Source: Mycobacteroides saopaulense
GTDB taxonomy: Bacteria > Actinomycetota > Actinomycetes > Mycobacteriales > Mycobacteriaceae
Reading direction: 5' to 3'
Assembly (NCBI RefSeq): GCF_001456355.1
Contig: NZ_CP010271.1
Location: 2,108,001-2,172,000 of the forward strand
DNA: 64,000 nt
This document shows, piece after piece, positions 24,958 through 33,736 of the stretch (position 1 is the stretch's first letter; the number at the start of each line of letters is the position of its first letter). A program made the position numbers and the translations under genes. A model generated the notes under the pieces. The model worked only from the letters and a program-made list of their open reading frames with translations. It was not told where the DNA came from and did no database searches.

Positions 24958-26385
24958 ATGAACTCACTCGGAATGTCGATCGGGGCTACACAACTGGTTG
25001 CCACCGACGGCAACCCGGACGGTGTTCCCGTCGTGCGAAGCTCGTTGCTCACGCTGCATGAGGACCGTCCCTCGGAGGTCGGCATCCCCAAGGAGCCGGG
25101 CCTGGGTCTAGCCGGATTCGTCGACCGCGTCGGGGACCCGGTGGGCATCGTCGGTGCAGACGGATCGACCCATAGCGCCGATTGGGTCATGGCCGAAGCC
25201 ATTCGGGTCATGATCGCGGATGCGGCGGTGGTCGCGAACGTCGACACTCCCCCGGCGCTGGCGGCCGCCGTACCCGCGCATTGGGGCGAGCACTCTATTG
25301 CCGCGCTGCGTGCCGCCATCGACAAGGTGCCCGCGTTGGCGCCCGGCGGGCAACCGATGAAGCTGGTCCCCGATGCACGCGCCGTGCTGGTGAGCATGCG
25401 GGATCGTGTTCCCGATCATGGCGTGATCGTGGTGTGCGACTTCGGCGGAACCGGTACCAGCATCACGCTGGCCGACGCCACAGGCAATTTCGAGCCGATC
25501 GGTCAGACCGTTCGCCATCGCGATTTCTCCGGACAGCGGATCGACCAAGAGCTCTTGGCGCAGGTCCTCGCCGGTCTCAACCAGGATCCGGACGGCACGG
25601 CATCCCTGGGTGCATTGACGCGCCTGCGTGATCGGTGTCGCGCGGCCAAGGAGCATCTGTCCACCGATACCGTCACCGTGGTCCCGGTCGAGTTGCCCGG
25701 CGTCACCGCCGATGTGCGACTGACGCGCAGCGAGTTGGAAGATGGCATCCGGGAGCCGCTTTCTGCATTGATCGTCAAGGTTCAGGAAACCTTGGAACAC
25801 AACAACATTGCCCCCGCAGCTGTGAGTGCCGTTCTCACCGTTGGCGGCGGATCGGGTATTCCCCTTGTCACCCAACAGCTTTCCGAGCGCTTGCGATGCC
25901 CGATCGTCGTTGCCCCCCAGCCCCAGCTTGCCGCGGCGTTCGGGGCCGCCATCATGGCGGGCCAGCCGAACGAAAAACTCGCGGTCGATGCGACAACCCG
26001 CTCTCCCGAGGCAACCATGATGCGGCCGGTGCCCGCGGGTGAGCAGACCGCCAAGAGCCCGGCGTCGGCGCCCATCGACACCGTCGAGTCGGGTCTAGCC
26101 TGGTCCGAGGCCGATACATCCCCGGAACTGCAGGAATATCAGGACTATTCGACGCCGGCGACTGACGCGCGACCGGAGATGACCTTCAGCACGGCTCCGG
26201 GCAACTATCGTGACACCGAGCCGATGCGCTGGTTCCAGCGGCCGGTCCTCTGGTTTCTTGCCGCGGCGGTCTTCTCGGCGGCGGTGTTCACCGCCCTGTT
26301 CATCGCGTGGCAGGACCGCGACGACGACCCGCCGTCACCGAGCACACGGTCGTCCACGACGGCGACGAGCACGCCAAATCCTTAG
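24958..26385 (+). CDS. Hsp70/actin-fold protein with C-terminal membrane anchor
   Basis: 475 residues. The N-terminal 345 residues fit an actin/Hsp70 ATPase fold: phosphate loop region MSIGATQLVATDG, VCDFGGTGTSITLAD and VLTVGGGSGIPLVTQQLSE. No Hsp70 substrate-binding domain follows. A long acidic linker leads to one transmembrane helix (about 430-450) and a Ser/Thr/Pro tail outside the membrane. Similar mycobacterial proteins are annotated Hsp70 family; function is unknown. A membrane protein of the DUF1345 type is directly downstream. Confidence 0.75.
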   Translation: MNSLGMSIGATQLVATDGNPDGVPVVRSSLLTLHEDRPSEVGIPKEPGLGLAGFVDRVGDPVGIVGADGSTHSADWVMAEAIRVMIADAAVVANVDTPPALAAAVPAHWGEHSIAALRAAIDKVPALAPGGQPMKLVPDARAVLVSMRDRVPDHGVIVVCDFGGTGTSITLADATGNFEPIGQTVRHRDFSGQRIDQELLAQVLAGLNQDPDGTASLGALTRLRDRCRAAKEHLSTDTVTVVPVELPGVTADVRLTRSELEDGIREPLSALIVKVQETLEHNNIAPAAVSAVLTVGGGSGIPLVTQQLSERLRCPIVVAPQPQLAAAFGAAIMAGQPNEKLAVDATTRSPEATMMRPVPAGEQTAKSPASAPIDTVESGLAWSEADTSPELQEYQDYSTPATDARPEMTFSTAPGNYRDTEPMRWFQRPVLWFLAAAVFSAAVFTALFIAWQDRDDDPPSPSTRSSTTATSTPNP

Positions 26386-26456
26386 CGAGGCGCAATAGCC
26401 GCGCCATCGGCGTGGATGCTGTTGGATGTCGGGATGGTGTTCATCAAGGCGCGTTC

Positions 26457-27074
26457 GTGACCGGCGCCAGGCGATTCTGGATCGCGCTCGTAGCGGGGAT
26501 GTCGGTCGGTGCACTGACGGGGGTGCTGCTACAGCGCTGGCAGGTGGCGCTGCTCGCGGTCGTCATCACGACCGCGGCGATCAACGTCGTGTGGTCGCTA
26601 ATTGTGTTGTGGCCCATGGACCCCGATCAAACGCGTGCTCGTGCGAGCAGCGAGGACATGGACGACGAGCTGGGTGATCTGGCGATGCTGCTGATTCTGG
26701 TGGCCAGCCTGTCGGCAATCGGCATACTCCTCATCTCTGCCAATGACGAGGACAAGGGCGCCTATGCGGGGCTGTGCATCGGCGCCATCCTGACGGTATG
26801 GGCGATGCTGCACACGATCTACGCCGCCCGCTATGCACGCATCTACTATCAGGGCGCCCCCAGCGGTATCGACTTCAATACCGAAGTTCCCCCGCGCTAT
26901 GTCGACTTCTACTACTTCTCGTTCAACCTCGGCATGACGTATCAGGTGTCCGATACCGCCGTCACCGCATCGCACATCCGTGACGTGGTGCTGAAACACT
27001 GCCTCTTCAGCTACATCTACGGCACCGTGATCATCGCGTGCACGATCAACCTGGTGATCAATCTCGTGGGCTAG
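26457..27074 (+). CDS. DUF1345 family membrane protein
   Basis: 205 residues with five transmembrane segments and the DUF1345 signature YVDFYYFSFNLGMTYQVSDT. The family is a conserved inner-membrane protein of unknown function. The GTG at 26457 is preferred over upstream starts that lie within the previous coding region. It meets the acyl-CoA dehydrogenase gene tail to tail with a shared CTAG. Confidence 0.82.
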   Translation: MTGARRFWIALVAGMSVGALTGVLLQRWQVALLAVVITTAAINVVWSLIVLWPMDPDQTRARASSEDMDDELGDLAMLLILVASLSAIGILLISANDEDKGAYAGLCIGAILTVWAMLHTIYAARYARIYYQGAPSGIDFNTEVPPRYVDFYYFSFNLGMTYQVSDTAVTASHIRDVVLKHCLFSYIYGTVIIACTINLVINLVG

Positions 27075-28219
27075 ACCTTGCTGCCACGTGCACGGTGATA
27101 GCGCGCCGTGTGGAAGTCGCGGTTACCGAACTCGGACTCAATCACGGTGAGGCGCTTGAAGTAATGCCCGATCGCCAGCTCCTCGGTCATGCCCATACCG
27201 CCGTGTAGCTGAACGGCCTCCTGCCCCACCAGGCGGGCGGCGCGTGCGATCGTCGCCTTGGCGGCCGACACCGCGCGGGTGCGGCGTGGGCCACCGAGAT
27301 TGAGCGATGCCAGGTAGGAAGCGGCTACGGCCTGCTCCACCTCGATGTGCATGTTCACCATGCGATGCTGCAGTGCCTGGAAATTGGAGATCGCGACGCC
27401 GAATTGCTGACGTTGTTTGGTGTATTCGACCGTGTCGGCGAGTACCTTGCGCAGCATCCCCACCGCCTCGCACACGGTGGCGGCGGTGGCTTCGTCGAGC
27501 GCGGCGTCGATCATCGGCCATGCCTCGCCGATCTCGGAGATTCGTGCCGAATCCGGCAGGCGCAACCCGGATATCACCAGGTCACTGGCATGGTGGTCGT
27601 CGATTGTCCGATAGTGGTGTGCGGTGATCCCCGCCGGCGGATCGGCAGGATCCCACGGGATGGCGAACAGTGTGAGGCCCGCGACATCGGCGTCGTCGCC
27701 GGAGGTTCGCGCGGTGACGATCAGGTGGGTGGCGATCGGCGCATCGCTCACGACGATCTTCTCGCCGTCGAGCAGCCAGTCCTGACCTTCGCGCCGGGCG
27801 CTGGTCCGCACCGAATGAAATGACTGGCCGGAGGTGGGTTCGAGAGCGGCAAATCCGGTGACCACGTCACCGCCGGCAACACCACCGATGAGCTCGGCGG
27901 CCAGCTCGCTGCTCGATCGGCGTAGCAGCCCGCCGCCGAGAACCACGGTGCCGATGAACGGCTCCACGACGAGATGCCGTCCGAGTGCCTCGGCGATGAC
28001 GAGCACCTCTTCGGCGCCCCCACCCAGACCATCCCGGTCTTCGGGCAATGGCGCGGCGAGGATGCCCAGCTCCTCGGCGAAGGACTTCCAGACCTGCGGC
28101 TGCCAGCCGGTCTCCGAACGCGCGGCGCGCCTGCTGGTGTCCAGGGCATATCGGTTGGACAGAAAGTCCGATACGGAGTTCTTCAGGAGTTGTTGTTCGT
28201 CGGTGAGGTTGAAATCCAT
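27071..28219 (-). CDS. Acyl-CoA dehydrogenase
   Basis: 382 residues, normal for the family. N-terminal DFNLTDEQQLLKNSVSDFL, a central FAD domain, and the C-terminal helical domain with EYTKQRQQFGVAISNFQALQ and LHGGMGMTEELAIGHYFKRL, in pieces. It oxidises an acyl-CoA with FAD. It lacks a clear catalytic Glu in the usual position of short-chain enzymes, and pairs with a second dehydrogenase upstream, as in steroid side-chain degrading heteromers (FadE pairs). The ATG at 28219 follows the partner by 22 bases. Confidence 0.88.
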   Translation of the reverse strand: MDFNLTDEQQLLKNSVSDFLSNRYALDTSRRAARSETGWQPQVWKSFAEELGILAAPLPEDRDGLGGGAEEVLVIAEALGRHLVVEPFIGTVVLGGGLLRRSSSELAAELIGGVAGGDVVTGFAALEPTSGQSFHSVRTSARREGQDWLLDGEKIVVSDAPIATHLIVTARTSGDDADVAGLTLFAIPWDPADPPAGITAHHYRTIDDHHASDLVISGLRLPDSARISEIGEAWPMIDAALDEATAATVCEAVGMLRKVLADTVEYTKQRQQFGVAISNFQALQHRMVNMHIEVEQAVAASYLASLNLGGPRRTRAVSAAKATIARAARLVGQEAVQLHGGMGMTEELAIGHYFKRLTVIESEFGNRDFHTARYHRARGSKV

Positions 28220-28241
28220 GATGGTGTTCGCTCTTTGTCTG

Positions 28242-29471
28242 TCAGAGGCCCAGTTGGGCCTTGGCGAGGATGTTGCGCTGAATCTCGTTGGAGCCGGCAT
28301 AGATCGAGCCAGCCCGATCGTTGAAATAGTGCAGCGGTGCCACCGCCTGCCACAGCTCGCCGCTGTGATAGCCGTCAACGGGTGGGGTGTATTCGATTAC
28401 CGGGCCACCCGGCTTTGTGACATGGGGTTGATACACCCGACCGCGTGGGCCCGCTGCCTCCAGCGTGAGCGTGGTCAAGGCTTGCGACAGCTCGGTGCCG
28501 AGAATCTTGAGCATCGAAGAGGCTGTGCCCGGATTGCCGCCACCGGCCACGACCGCCAGCACCCGATGTTCCAGGACCTCCAGCACATCGACGCGAATCG
28601 CAAGATCGGCGAGCTTGGCACAGAACACGGGATCGTCGGCCAGGGTTCCGTGCTCGGTGGGCAGTGCCCGGGCGGCGGCACCGAGTTGATCGAGACCCAC
28701 CTGCAGCATGGGCGCCACGGCTCCACCTCCGCGTTCGAACTCGAGGAGGTACTTGGCGACGGTCCAGCCCTCGTCGACCTCGCCGAGGACATTTGCCCTG
28801 GGCACGCGCACGTTGTCGAAGAACACGACATTCTGCACCTCCTCACCCGAACTCATCACCAACGGCTTGACCTCGATGCCCGGAGAGGTGAAGTCGATGA
28901 GGAGGAAGGTGATGCCGAGCTGCTTCTTGGGGCCCTTGGTGGTGCGGACAAGGGCGAACATCCAATTGGCCTCGCGCGCATGGGTGGTCCAGATCTTGGA
29001 CCCGTTCAGGACGAAGTCATCGCCGTCGGCTACCGCCGACATCTGCAACGACGCCAGATCCGAGCCGGATTCCGGCTCGCTGTATCCCTGGCAGAAGAAC
29101 ACCTCGCCCGTCAAGATGCGGGGCAGGAAGAAGTCCTTTTGCTCCTGCGTGCCGAACTTGACGATGGCGTGTGCGACCATCCGAATTCCCATGGGCGACA
29201 AGGCTGGTGCCCCGGCAAGCATCGATTCGACCGCGAAGATGTAATGCTGTGCGACGCTCCAGGGTTGACCGCCATGCTCGACCGGCCAAGCCGGTGCGGC
29301 CCATCCCTTCGCATGCAAGACCGCCTGCCACTGCATGCTCGCCTCGTGGTCGCTGTACACGCTCGTTTGCAGACGTCCGGCGGCCCGCAGGTCATCGGTG
29401 AGGTTCTCGTCGAGGAACTCCCGCACTTCCGCGCGAAATTGTTCTTCCTCCGCCGAAAAGGCCAGGTCCAT
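28242..29471 (-). CDS. Acyl-CoA dehydrogenase, partner of the next gene
   Basis: 409 residues. DLAFSAEEEQFRAEVREFL opens the N-terminal domain, followed by CQGYSEPESGSDLASLQM in the substrate/FAD region and a C-terminal AGSNEIQRNILAKAQLGL. The order with its partner suggests an alpha2beta2 FadE complex on a long-chain or ring-derived acyl-CoA. The ATG at 29471 has GGAG in front. The divergent TetR gene and a palindromic operator lie just upstream, so repression by that TetR is likely. Confidence 0.88.
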   Translation of the reverse strand: MDLAFSAEEEQFRAEVREFLDENLTDDLRAAGRLQTSVYSDHEASMQWQAVLHAKGWAAPAWPVEHGGQPWSVAQHYIFAVESMLAGAPALSPMGIRMVAHAIVKFGTQEQKDFFLPRILTGEVFFCQGYSEPESGSDLASLQMSAVADGDDFVLNGSKIWTTHAREANWMFALVRTTKGPKKQLGITFLLIDFTSPGIEVKPLVMSSGEEVQNVVFFDNVRVPRANVLGEVDEGWTVAKYLLEFERGGGAVAPMLQVGLDQLGAAARALPTEHGTLADDPVFCAKLADLAIRVDVLEVLEHRVLAVVAGGGNPGTASSMLKILGTELSQALTTLTLEAAGPRGRVYQPHVTKPGGPVIEYTPPVDGYHSGELWQAVAPLHYFNDRAGSIYAGSNEIQRNILAKAQLGL

Positions 29472-29515
29472 GTGCACTCCGTCGTATCGAGTCTGCTGAG
29501 GGGGAAGCGATGATT

Positions 29516-29553
29516 GCGATTAATCTGGATGCAAGCGCATTCAGATTAATCGC
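29516..29553. promoter_or_regulatory. Probable TetR operator between the acyl-CoA dehydrogenase and TetR genes
   Basis: GCGATTAATCTG (29516-29527) and CAGATTAATCGC (29542-29553) are perfect inverted 12-base arms 14 bases apart. Each arm also contains GATTAATC, itself a palindrome, so the region could hold two dimers. It lies between the divergent genes. Confidence 0.75.
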
Positions 29554-29596
29554 CGTCCTGTTCGCAGGCAATACCGGCTCCTGTAAGACTGGGCGG

Positions 29597-30223
29597 ATGT
29601 CGTCTCCAGCCGGCCGGTCGTACAGCGGCCTCCCCGCCGACGAGCGCCTCGCGCGGCGTCGGCAGCGACTACTTGAGGTGGGTCTTGACATCCTCGGTGC
29701 CCCGGATGGGCCCGGCGACCTCACCCTTCGCGCCGTCTGTCAGCGTTCCGGGCTGGCGCAGCGGTACTTCTACGAAAGTTTTGCCGACAAGGACGAATTC
29801 GCGGTCGCCATCTTCGACTGGGCGATCGAAGGTCTGGCGGCGACCATCGAAGCGGAGGTCGCCGCCGCCCCACCACGCCTGCAGGTGCGGGCGGGGATCA
29901 CCAGCGTGGTTCGGGCCGTCAACGCCGACCGCCGCATCGGGCAGCTGCTGTACAGCCCCAGTCAGGTCAATCCGGTATTGGTGCGCAAGCGATTCGAAGC
30001 AACGGCGATGTTCGTCTCATTGTTCGCCCAGCATCTGCACGACTGGTTTCGCCGCGACGATCAGGGCAATCTGCCCGCGCTCGCGCACTTCGTGGTGGGC
30101 GGTGTCGGGCAGGCTGTCTCGGCATGGCTGCATGGTGATGTCGTGGTCGGTGAGGACGAGCTCATCGAGCAGCTGGTGGACATGCTGCTGGCCCACGGGC
30201 CGGCGGGGTCCGCGCAGCGCTGA
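29597..30223 (+). CDS. TetR family transcriptional regulator
   Basis: 208 residues. Helix-turn-helix at about 20-65: LLEVGLDILGAPDGPGDL then LRAVCQRSGLAQRYFYESF. The ligand domain is helical. The divergent layout with the FadE pair and the operator at 29516 point to control of that operon, perhaps by an acyl-CoA. The ATG at 29597 is preferred to 29510, which would place translation start inside the operator. Confidence 0.85.
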   Translation: MSSPAGRSYSGLPADERLARRRQRLLEVGLDILGAPDGPGDLTLRAVCQRSGLAQRYFYESFADKDEFAVAIFDWAIEGLAATIEAEVAAAPPRLQVRAGITSVVRAVNADRRIGQLLYSPSQVNPVLVRKRFEATAMFVSLFAQHLHDWFRRDDQGNLPALAHFVVGGVGQAVSAWLHGDVVVGEDELIEQLVDMLLAHGPAGSAQR

Positions 30224-30403
30224 GTCTCGATGCTGCCGGGCCCGCCAATACCCCCTGGTAGTATCCTGAGAATTAACTGAAATGCTTATTTGAACTTGCT
30301 GAGTCCTCTCATGTCGATCTAGACATGTTGATTCAGCATGAGATATGCATACATCGCTATTAATAAATAGTATCTGGGTCTACTTCGCTGGAGAGGTGCT
30401 GAA

Positions 30404-30694
30404 ATGCAAGGTGCGGGCATGAGACTGTTTATCGGAGCGGGTGCGGCGCTCGTCCTCGGTGTGGCCGCCGCGATCGGGTCGCCGGTCGCTCAGGCTGCGC
30501 CGGAGCCGCCGCCGGTGTGTTACGCCAATCAGCCCAGTGTCGGTTCCATGGAGTTCGATCCCTGTCTTGCCCCGGGCGATATCGAGTACCAACAGGGCGC
30601 TCATCAGCCCACCTACGAAGGTGCCAACCCGTTGACACCGCCGGGCGTCAACCCATTCGTGCCCGACGGCACCAACAAGAACAACGCCGACTAG
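30404..30694 (+). CDS. Small secreted protein, unknown function
   Basis: 96 residues. Signal peptide MRLFIGAGAALVLGVAAA with cleavage near AQAAPEP, then a short Pro/Asn-rich mature part with two cysteines (VCYANQP, FDPCLAPG) and a repeated GANPLTPPGVNPF unit. GGAGAGG precedes the ATG. The 130 bases upstream (30265-30390) are strikingly AT-rich for this genome. Confidence 0.7.
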   Translation: MQGAGMRLFIGAGAALVLGVAAAIGSPVAQAAPEPPPVCYANQPSVGSMEFDPCLAPGDIEYQQGAHQPTYEGANPLTPPGVNPFVPDGTNKNNAD

Positions 30695-30778
30695 CGAGGG
30701 CGCAAACGCGCGGGAAACTCCGGCCCGACACGCAGAAATCTCTTGAGAACTCCCCGCGTCACCACCAAGGATGTGGAT

Positions 30779-31585
30779 GTGAATTACGGTGAGGTACTTG
30801 AGAAGTTGGTCGCATGGGCAGCCGAAACAGATGTGGTCCGGGCGGTCATCGTCACCGGGTCCGGTGCCGACGGGGATGCCCATCCCCTGTCGGACCGGGA
30901 CATCGAGCTCTACGCATCGGATCCCGATGACCTGGCGGACGATGATTCCTGGTGGTCGGCGCTGGGCGAAGTCCTGGTGGTCGAGCGTCTGGAAGACGAG
31001 GACTCCGGATATGCGACTCGGCTGATCTACTACGCGGGCGGCAAGCTCGACTTCACCCTGATTCCCCACGAGGACTTATCCACGGTTACACACGACAAGC
31101 CGTTTCAGGTGCTGCTCGACAAAGACGGTGACGCACCCGACCCGGGTTCGATGAGTACGCCGGACGGTGAGCTCCCCGACGAAGAGGAGTTCCAGGAATG
31201 CGTGCATTGGGGCTACGCCGCGGCGCTGATGTGTGCGAAAGCGGTGGTGCGCGATGAACTCTGGTCGGCCAAGCTGCGCGACCAAGACCTCAAGGACGAG
31301 CTGTTGAGGATCATCGAGTGGGATCACCGTGTTCGGTACGGCACCGCCCACGACACCCGGTACCTGGGCACGAGGATGAACAGCTGGATGGACGCCGACA
31401 TTCGCGATGAACTGCAGGACTGTTGGAGCCGTTTCGACAGCGACGACACCGTCAACGCGTTGCGACGCACGGTGGATCTGTTCGCGCGGCTAGCCACGCG
31501 CACCGGAGCCGCGCTGGAGTTCGAGTCCTTTTCCCATACACGGCTGCACCGGGAGATCGCGGAAATCCTCGCGCTCCGCGCCTAA
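30779..31585 (+). CDS. Aminoglycoside 6-adenylyltransferase family protein
   Basis: 268 residues. Nucleotidyltransferase signature VTGSGADGDAHPLSDRDIEL at residues 24-43, shown as GSGADGDAH and SDRDIEL, followed by LDFTLIPHEDL and the long helical C-terminal part of the streptomycin adenylyltransferase (AadE) family. It may modify an aminoglycoside, but many chromosomal members have no proven resistance role. The GTG at 30779 has AAGGA spaced 7 bases; a TTG at 30743 adds 12 residues without a binding site. Confidence 0.78.
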   Translation: MNYGEVLEKLVAWAAETDVVRAVIVTGSGADGDAHPLSDRDIELYASDPDDLADDDSWWSALGEVLVVERLEDEDSGYATRLIYYAGGKLDFTLIPHEDLSTVTHDKPFQVLLDKDGDAPDPGSMSTPDGELPDEEEFQECVHWGYAAALMCAKAVVRDELWSAKLRDQDLKDELLRIIEWDHRVRYGTAHDTRYLGTRMNSWMDADIRDELQDCWSRFDSDDTVNALRRTVDLFARLATRTGAALEFESFSHTRLHREIAEILALRA

Positions 31586-31616
31586 GAGGTCGCGCGGGCG
31601 CTGCATGATGGATGCC

Positions 31617-31982
31617 ATGGATTCGTCTCGTGTCGATCGCTGGCTGTGGGCGGTCCGGCTGACCAAGACCCGGCCAGATGCCGCTGCGGCATGTCGGGGC
31701 GGGCATGTGCGGATCAACGATCGACCGGCGAAGCCCTCGACGACGGTGGCCCCCGGCGACGAGGTTCGTGCACGGGTTGGTGACACGACGCGCATCGTGA
31801 AGGTGGTGCGGGTGATCCAGAAACGAGTCGGCGCCGCCGACGCGGTGACCTGCTACCTGGACCGAACACCTGTCCGGCCCGCTGTTCCGCCGGTGCTGGT
31901 GGCGGTGCGCGATCGCGGAGCGGGCCGGCCGACGAAACGGGACCGTCGAATGCTGGACAAGTGGCGCGCGAGCCGGGACTGA
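31617..31982 (+). CDS. S4 RNA-binding domain protein (Hsp15-like)
   Basis: 121 residues. S4 domain at about 3-60: SRVDRWLWAVRLTKTRPDAA, GGHVRINDRPAKPSTTV and PGDEVRARV, as in the ribosome-recycling heat-shock protein Hsp15, with a basic C-terminal tail. It probably binds structured RNA or stalled large subunits. ATGs four and five codons earlier are also possible starts. Confidence 0.85.
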   Translation: MDSSRVDRWLWAVRLTKTRPDAAAACRGGHVRINDRPAKPSTTVAPGDEVRARVGDTTRIVKVVRVIQKRVGAADAVTCYLDRTPVRPAVPPVLVAVRDRGAGRPTKRDRRMLDKWRASRD

Positions 31983-31986
31983 GCCT

Positions 31987-33603
31987 CTAGTAGACGTCGC
32001 GCACGTACCGGTGATTCTTGATGAGGTCATTGACGTACGCATGCGCGCCCGCGGCGTCCAGTCCGCCGCAGCGGGCAACGATCTCATGCAACGTGGCATC
32101 GACATCCTTGGCCATGTGGTCGGCGTCGCCGCACACATACAGATACGCGCCGTCCTGCAGCCATGAGTACAGCTCTGCCGCGCTCTCCAACATGCGGTGC
32201 TGTACATACTGTTTGGGCTCACCGGCCACCCCGTCGCGGGAGAACGCAAGGTCCAGGCGAGTCAACGTGCCGGAGTCGACGAATTCCTGAAGTTCATCGC
32301 CGTAGAGGAAGCTGGTGGCGCGACGCCGGTCTCCGAAGAACAACCAAGAGCGCCCCGAGGCACCCGCGGCATGTCGCTCTTGGAGGAACCCCCGGAACGG
32401 CGCGATTCCCGTCCCCGGTCCGATCATGATGATCGGCACGTCGGCCGCGGGCAGTCGGAAGGTGTGGTTGGGCCGCAGGTGTACCCGCAATGCTTGCCCG
32501 CGATCGGCGAGAAATGTCGATGCCACACCGCCGTAGGTTCGATCGCTGTCGGCGTATCGGATCGTGGCTACGGTCAGGTGGACGTGGTCCGGGTGGACAA
32601 CCGGACTCGACGCGATGGAGTAATCGCGGAACTGAAGCGGTCGTAGGTTGTCGACCAACTCGTCAACCGTCAACGCGCCCAACCTGACCAGGTCAAGCAC
32701 ATCCTTGCCGTACAACCATGAGCCCGGTACCGGTGTCACATCGCCGCCGAGCGCGGCGACTGCGTCCGCATCGTCGGTTCGGGTGGCCACCAGTGTGCGA
32801 AGGGTCCGCGAGGGGGTGCGGATCTCCAGGTGATCGGAGAGCAGCTCGCCGAGCGGCTCATCGTGGCCGCTCACTCGCTGCTGAGCTCCGGCGCCCAGCT
32901 CGGTGAGGATGGCTTCGACGAGGGCAGGGTCATTGGTGGCGTGCACAGCGATCGAATCGCCTGCCTCATAGGCGATTCCGGATCCAGTGAGGTCCACCTC
33001 GTAGTGACGCACCTCTTTGTCGGATTCAGCCGTGGTGAGTAACCGATTGACGACCAGCCGGGCCTCGACGGTTTCGTTGCGCTCGCGCTTGGGCTGCGCG
33101 GGCGCCTCGGCCACGACGGGTGCTGCCGCGGCACCGATGTGGCCGGCGGCGAGCCGCTTCACCAGGTCGGTGGTCCACTCCTTCGACTGCTGCAGATACG
33201 GCCCGTCGATATCCACGCGTTCGGTCAGCCGGGTCGCGCCCAGCGCACCCAATCGCTCATCGAGCAGCAGGCCCGCATTGCAAAAGAACTCATAACTGCT
33301 GTCGCCGAGCGCGAGCACCGAGAAGCTCAGATGGTCGAGCCGATCGGCGGTCTCGGCGCTGATCGCTTCCCAGAACAGCAGCGCATTGTCGGGGAATTCG
33401 CCGTCACCGAACGTCGACACCACCGCGACGAAGTGCGATGCCGATTGCAGATCCGCGATGTCGACTTGGTTGAGCTCGATTGCCTCCGACTTGATGCCGG
33501 TGGCCTCTTCCAGTGCCTCGGAGAACGACATCGCGGCGTCCTCGGCGTTGCCCATATCGGTGCCATAGCCGACGATCAACGAAAAATCCGGCTGGGCGGT
33601 CAC
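31987..33603 (-). CDS. CysJ-like diflavin oxidoreductase (first copy)
   Basis: 538 residues. Flavodoxin-like FMN domain (1-150), FAD domain with RDYSIASSPV, and NADPH domain with IIMIGPGTGIAPFRGFLQER and the terminal YVRDVY of sulfite reductase flavoproteins. It passes electrons from NADPH through FAD and FMN to a partner. The FMN phosphate loop reads YGTDMGNAE instead of YGTQTGNAE, so FMN binding may be altered. No sulfite reductase hemoprotein gene is next to it. A paralogue lies at 42269. An iron-box-like sequence precedes the gene. Confidence 0.88.
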   Translation of the reverse strand: MTAQPDFSLIVGYGTDMGNAEDAAMSFSEALEEATGIKSEAIELNQVDIADLQSASHFVAVVSTFGDGEFPDNALLFWEAISAETADRLDHLSFSVLALGDSSYEFFCNAGLLLDERLGALGATRLTERVDIDGPYLQQSKEWTTDLVKRLAAGHIGAAAAPVVAEAPAQPKRERNETVEARLVVNRLLTTAESDKEVRHYEVDLTGSGIAYEAGDSIAVHATNDPALVEAILTELGAGAQQRVSGHDEPLGELLSDHLEIRTPSRTLRTLVATRTDDADAVAALGGDVTPVPGSWLYGKDVLDLVRLGALTVDELVDNLRPLQFRDYSIASSPVVHPDHVHLTVATIRYADSDRTYGGVASTFLADRGQALRVHLRPNHTFRLPAADVPIIMIGPGTGIAPFRGFLQERHAAGASGRSWLFFGDRRRATSFLYGDELQEFVDSGTLTRLDLAFSRDGVAGEPKQYVQHRMLESAAELYSWLQDGAYLYVCGDADHMAKDVDATLHEIVARCGGLDAAGAHAYVNDLIKNHRYVRDVY

Positions 33604-33640
33604 AGCACTCCCTCACTCGTGCGCGAGGCTGGTCCCAGCG

Positions 33641-33660
33641 CAGGGTAAGGGCGACCTTAC
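33641..33660 (-). promoter_or_regulatory. Possible IdeR/iron-box-like operator
   Basis: The reverse strand of 33659-33641 matches about 14 of 19 positions of the IdeR box, centred on TAAGG-N4-CCTTA; GTAAGG and CCTTAC form a dyad at 33645-33660. It sits about 40 bases before the diflavin reductase start. Confidence 0.3.
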
Positions 33661-33736
33661 TTTGAAGAAGGCTGCCATGGGGTCCTCCCCCTCTCTTCCC
33701 TGCATGGAGGGCTCATCAAACCGTTAGCATCCGAGC

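Noticed and set aside
27834..29513. 559-codon forward frame opposite the acyl-CoA dehydrogenase pair
   Set aside because: The reverse strand encodes two clear dehydrogenases; the forward product is low-complexity and unmatched.
30265..30390. AT-rich block considered as an attachment site or foreign insert
   Set aside because: No integrase, tRNA end, direct repeats or foreign genes are near; it is better explained as a promoter region of the secreted-protein gene.
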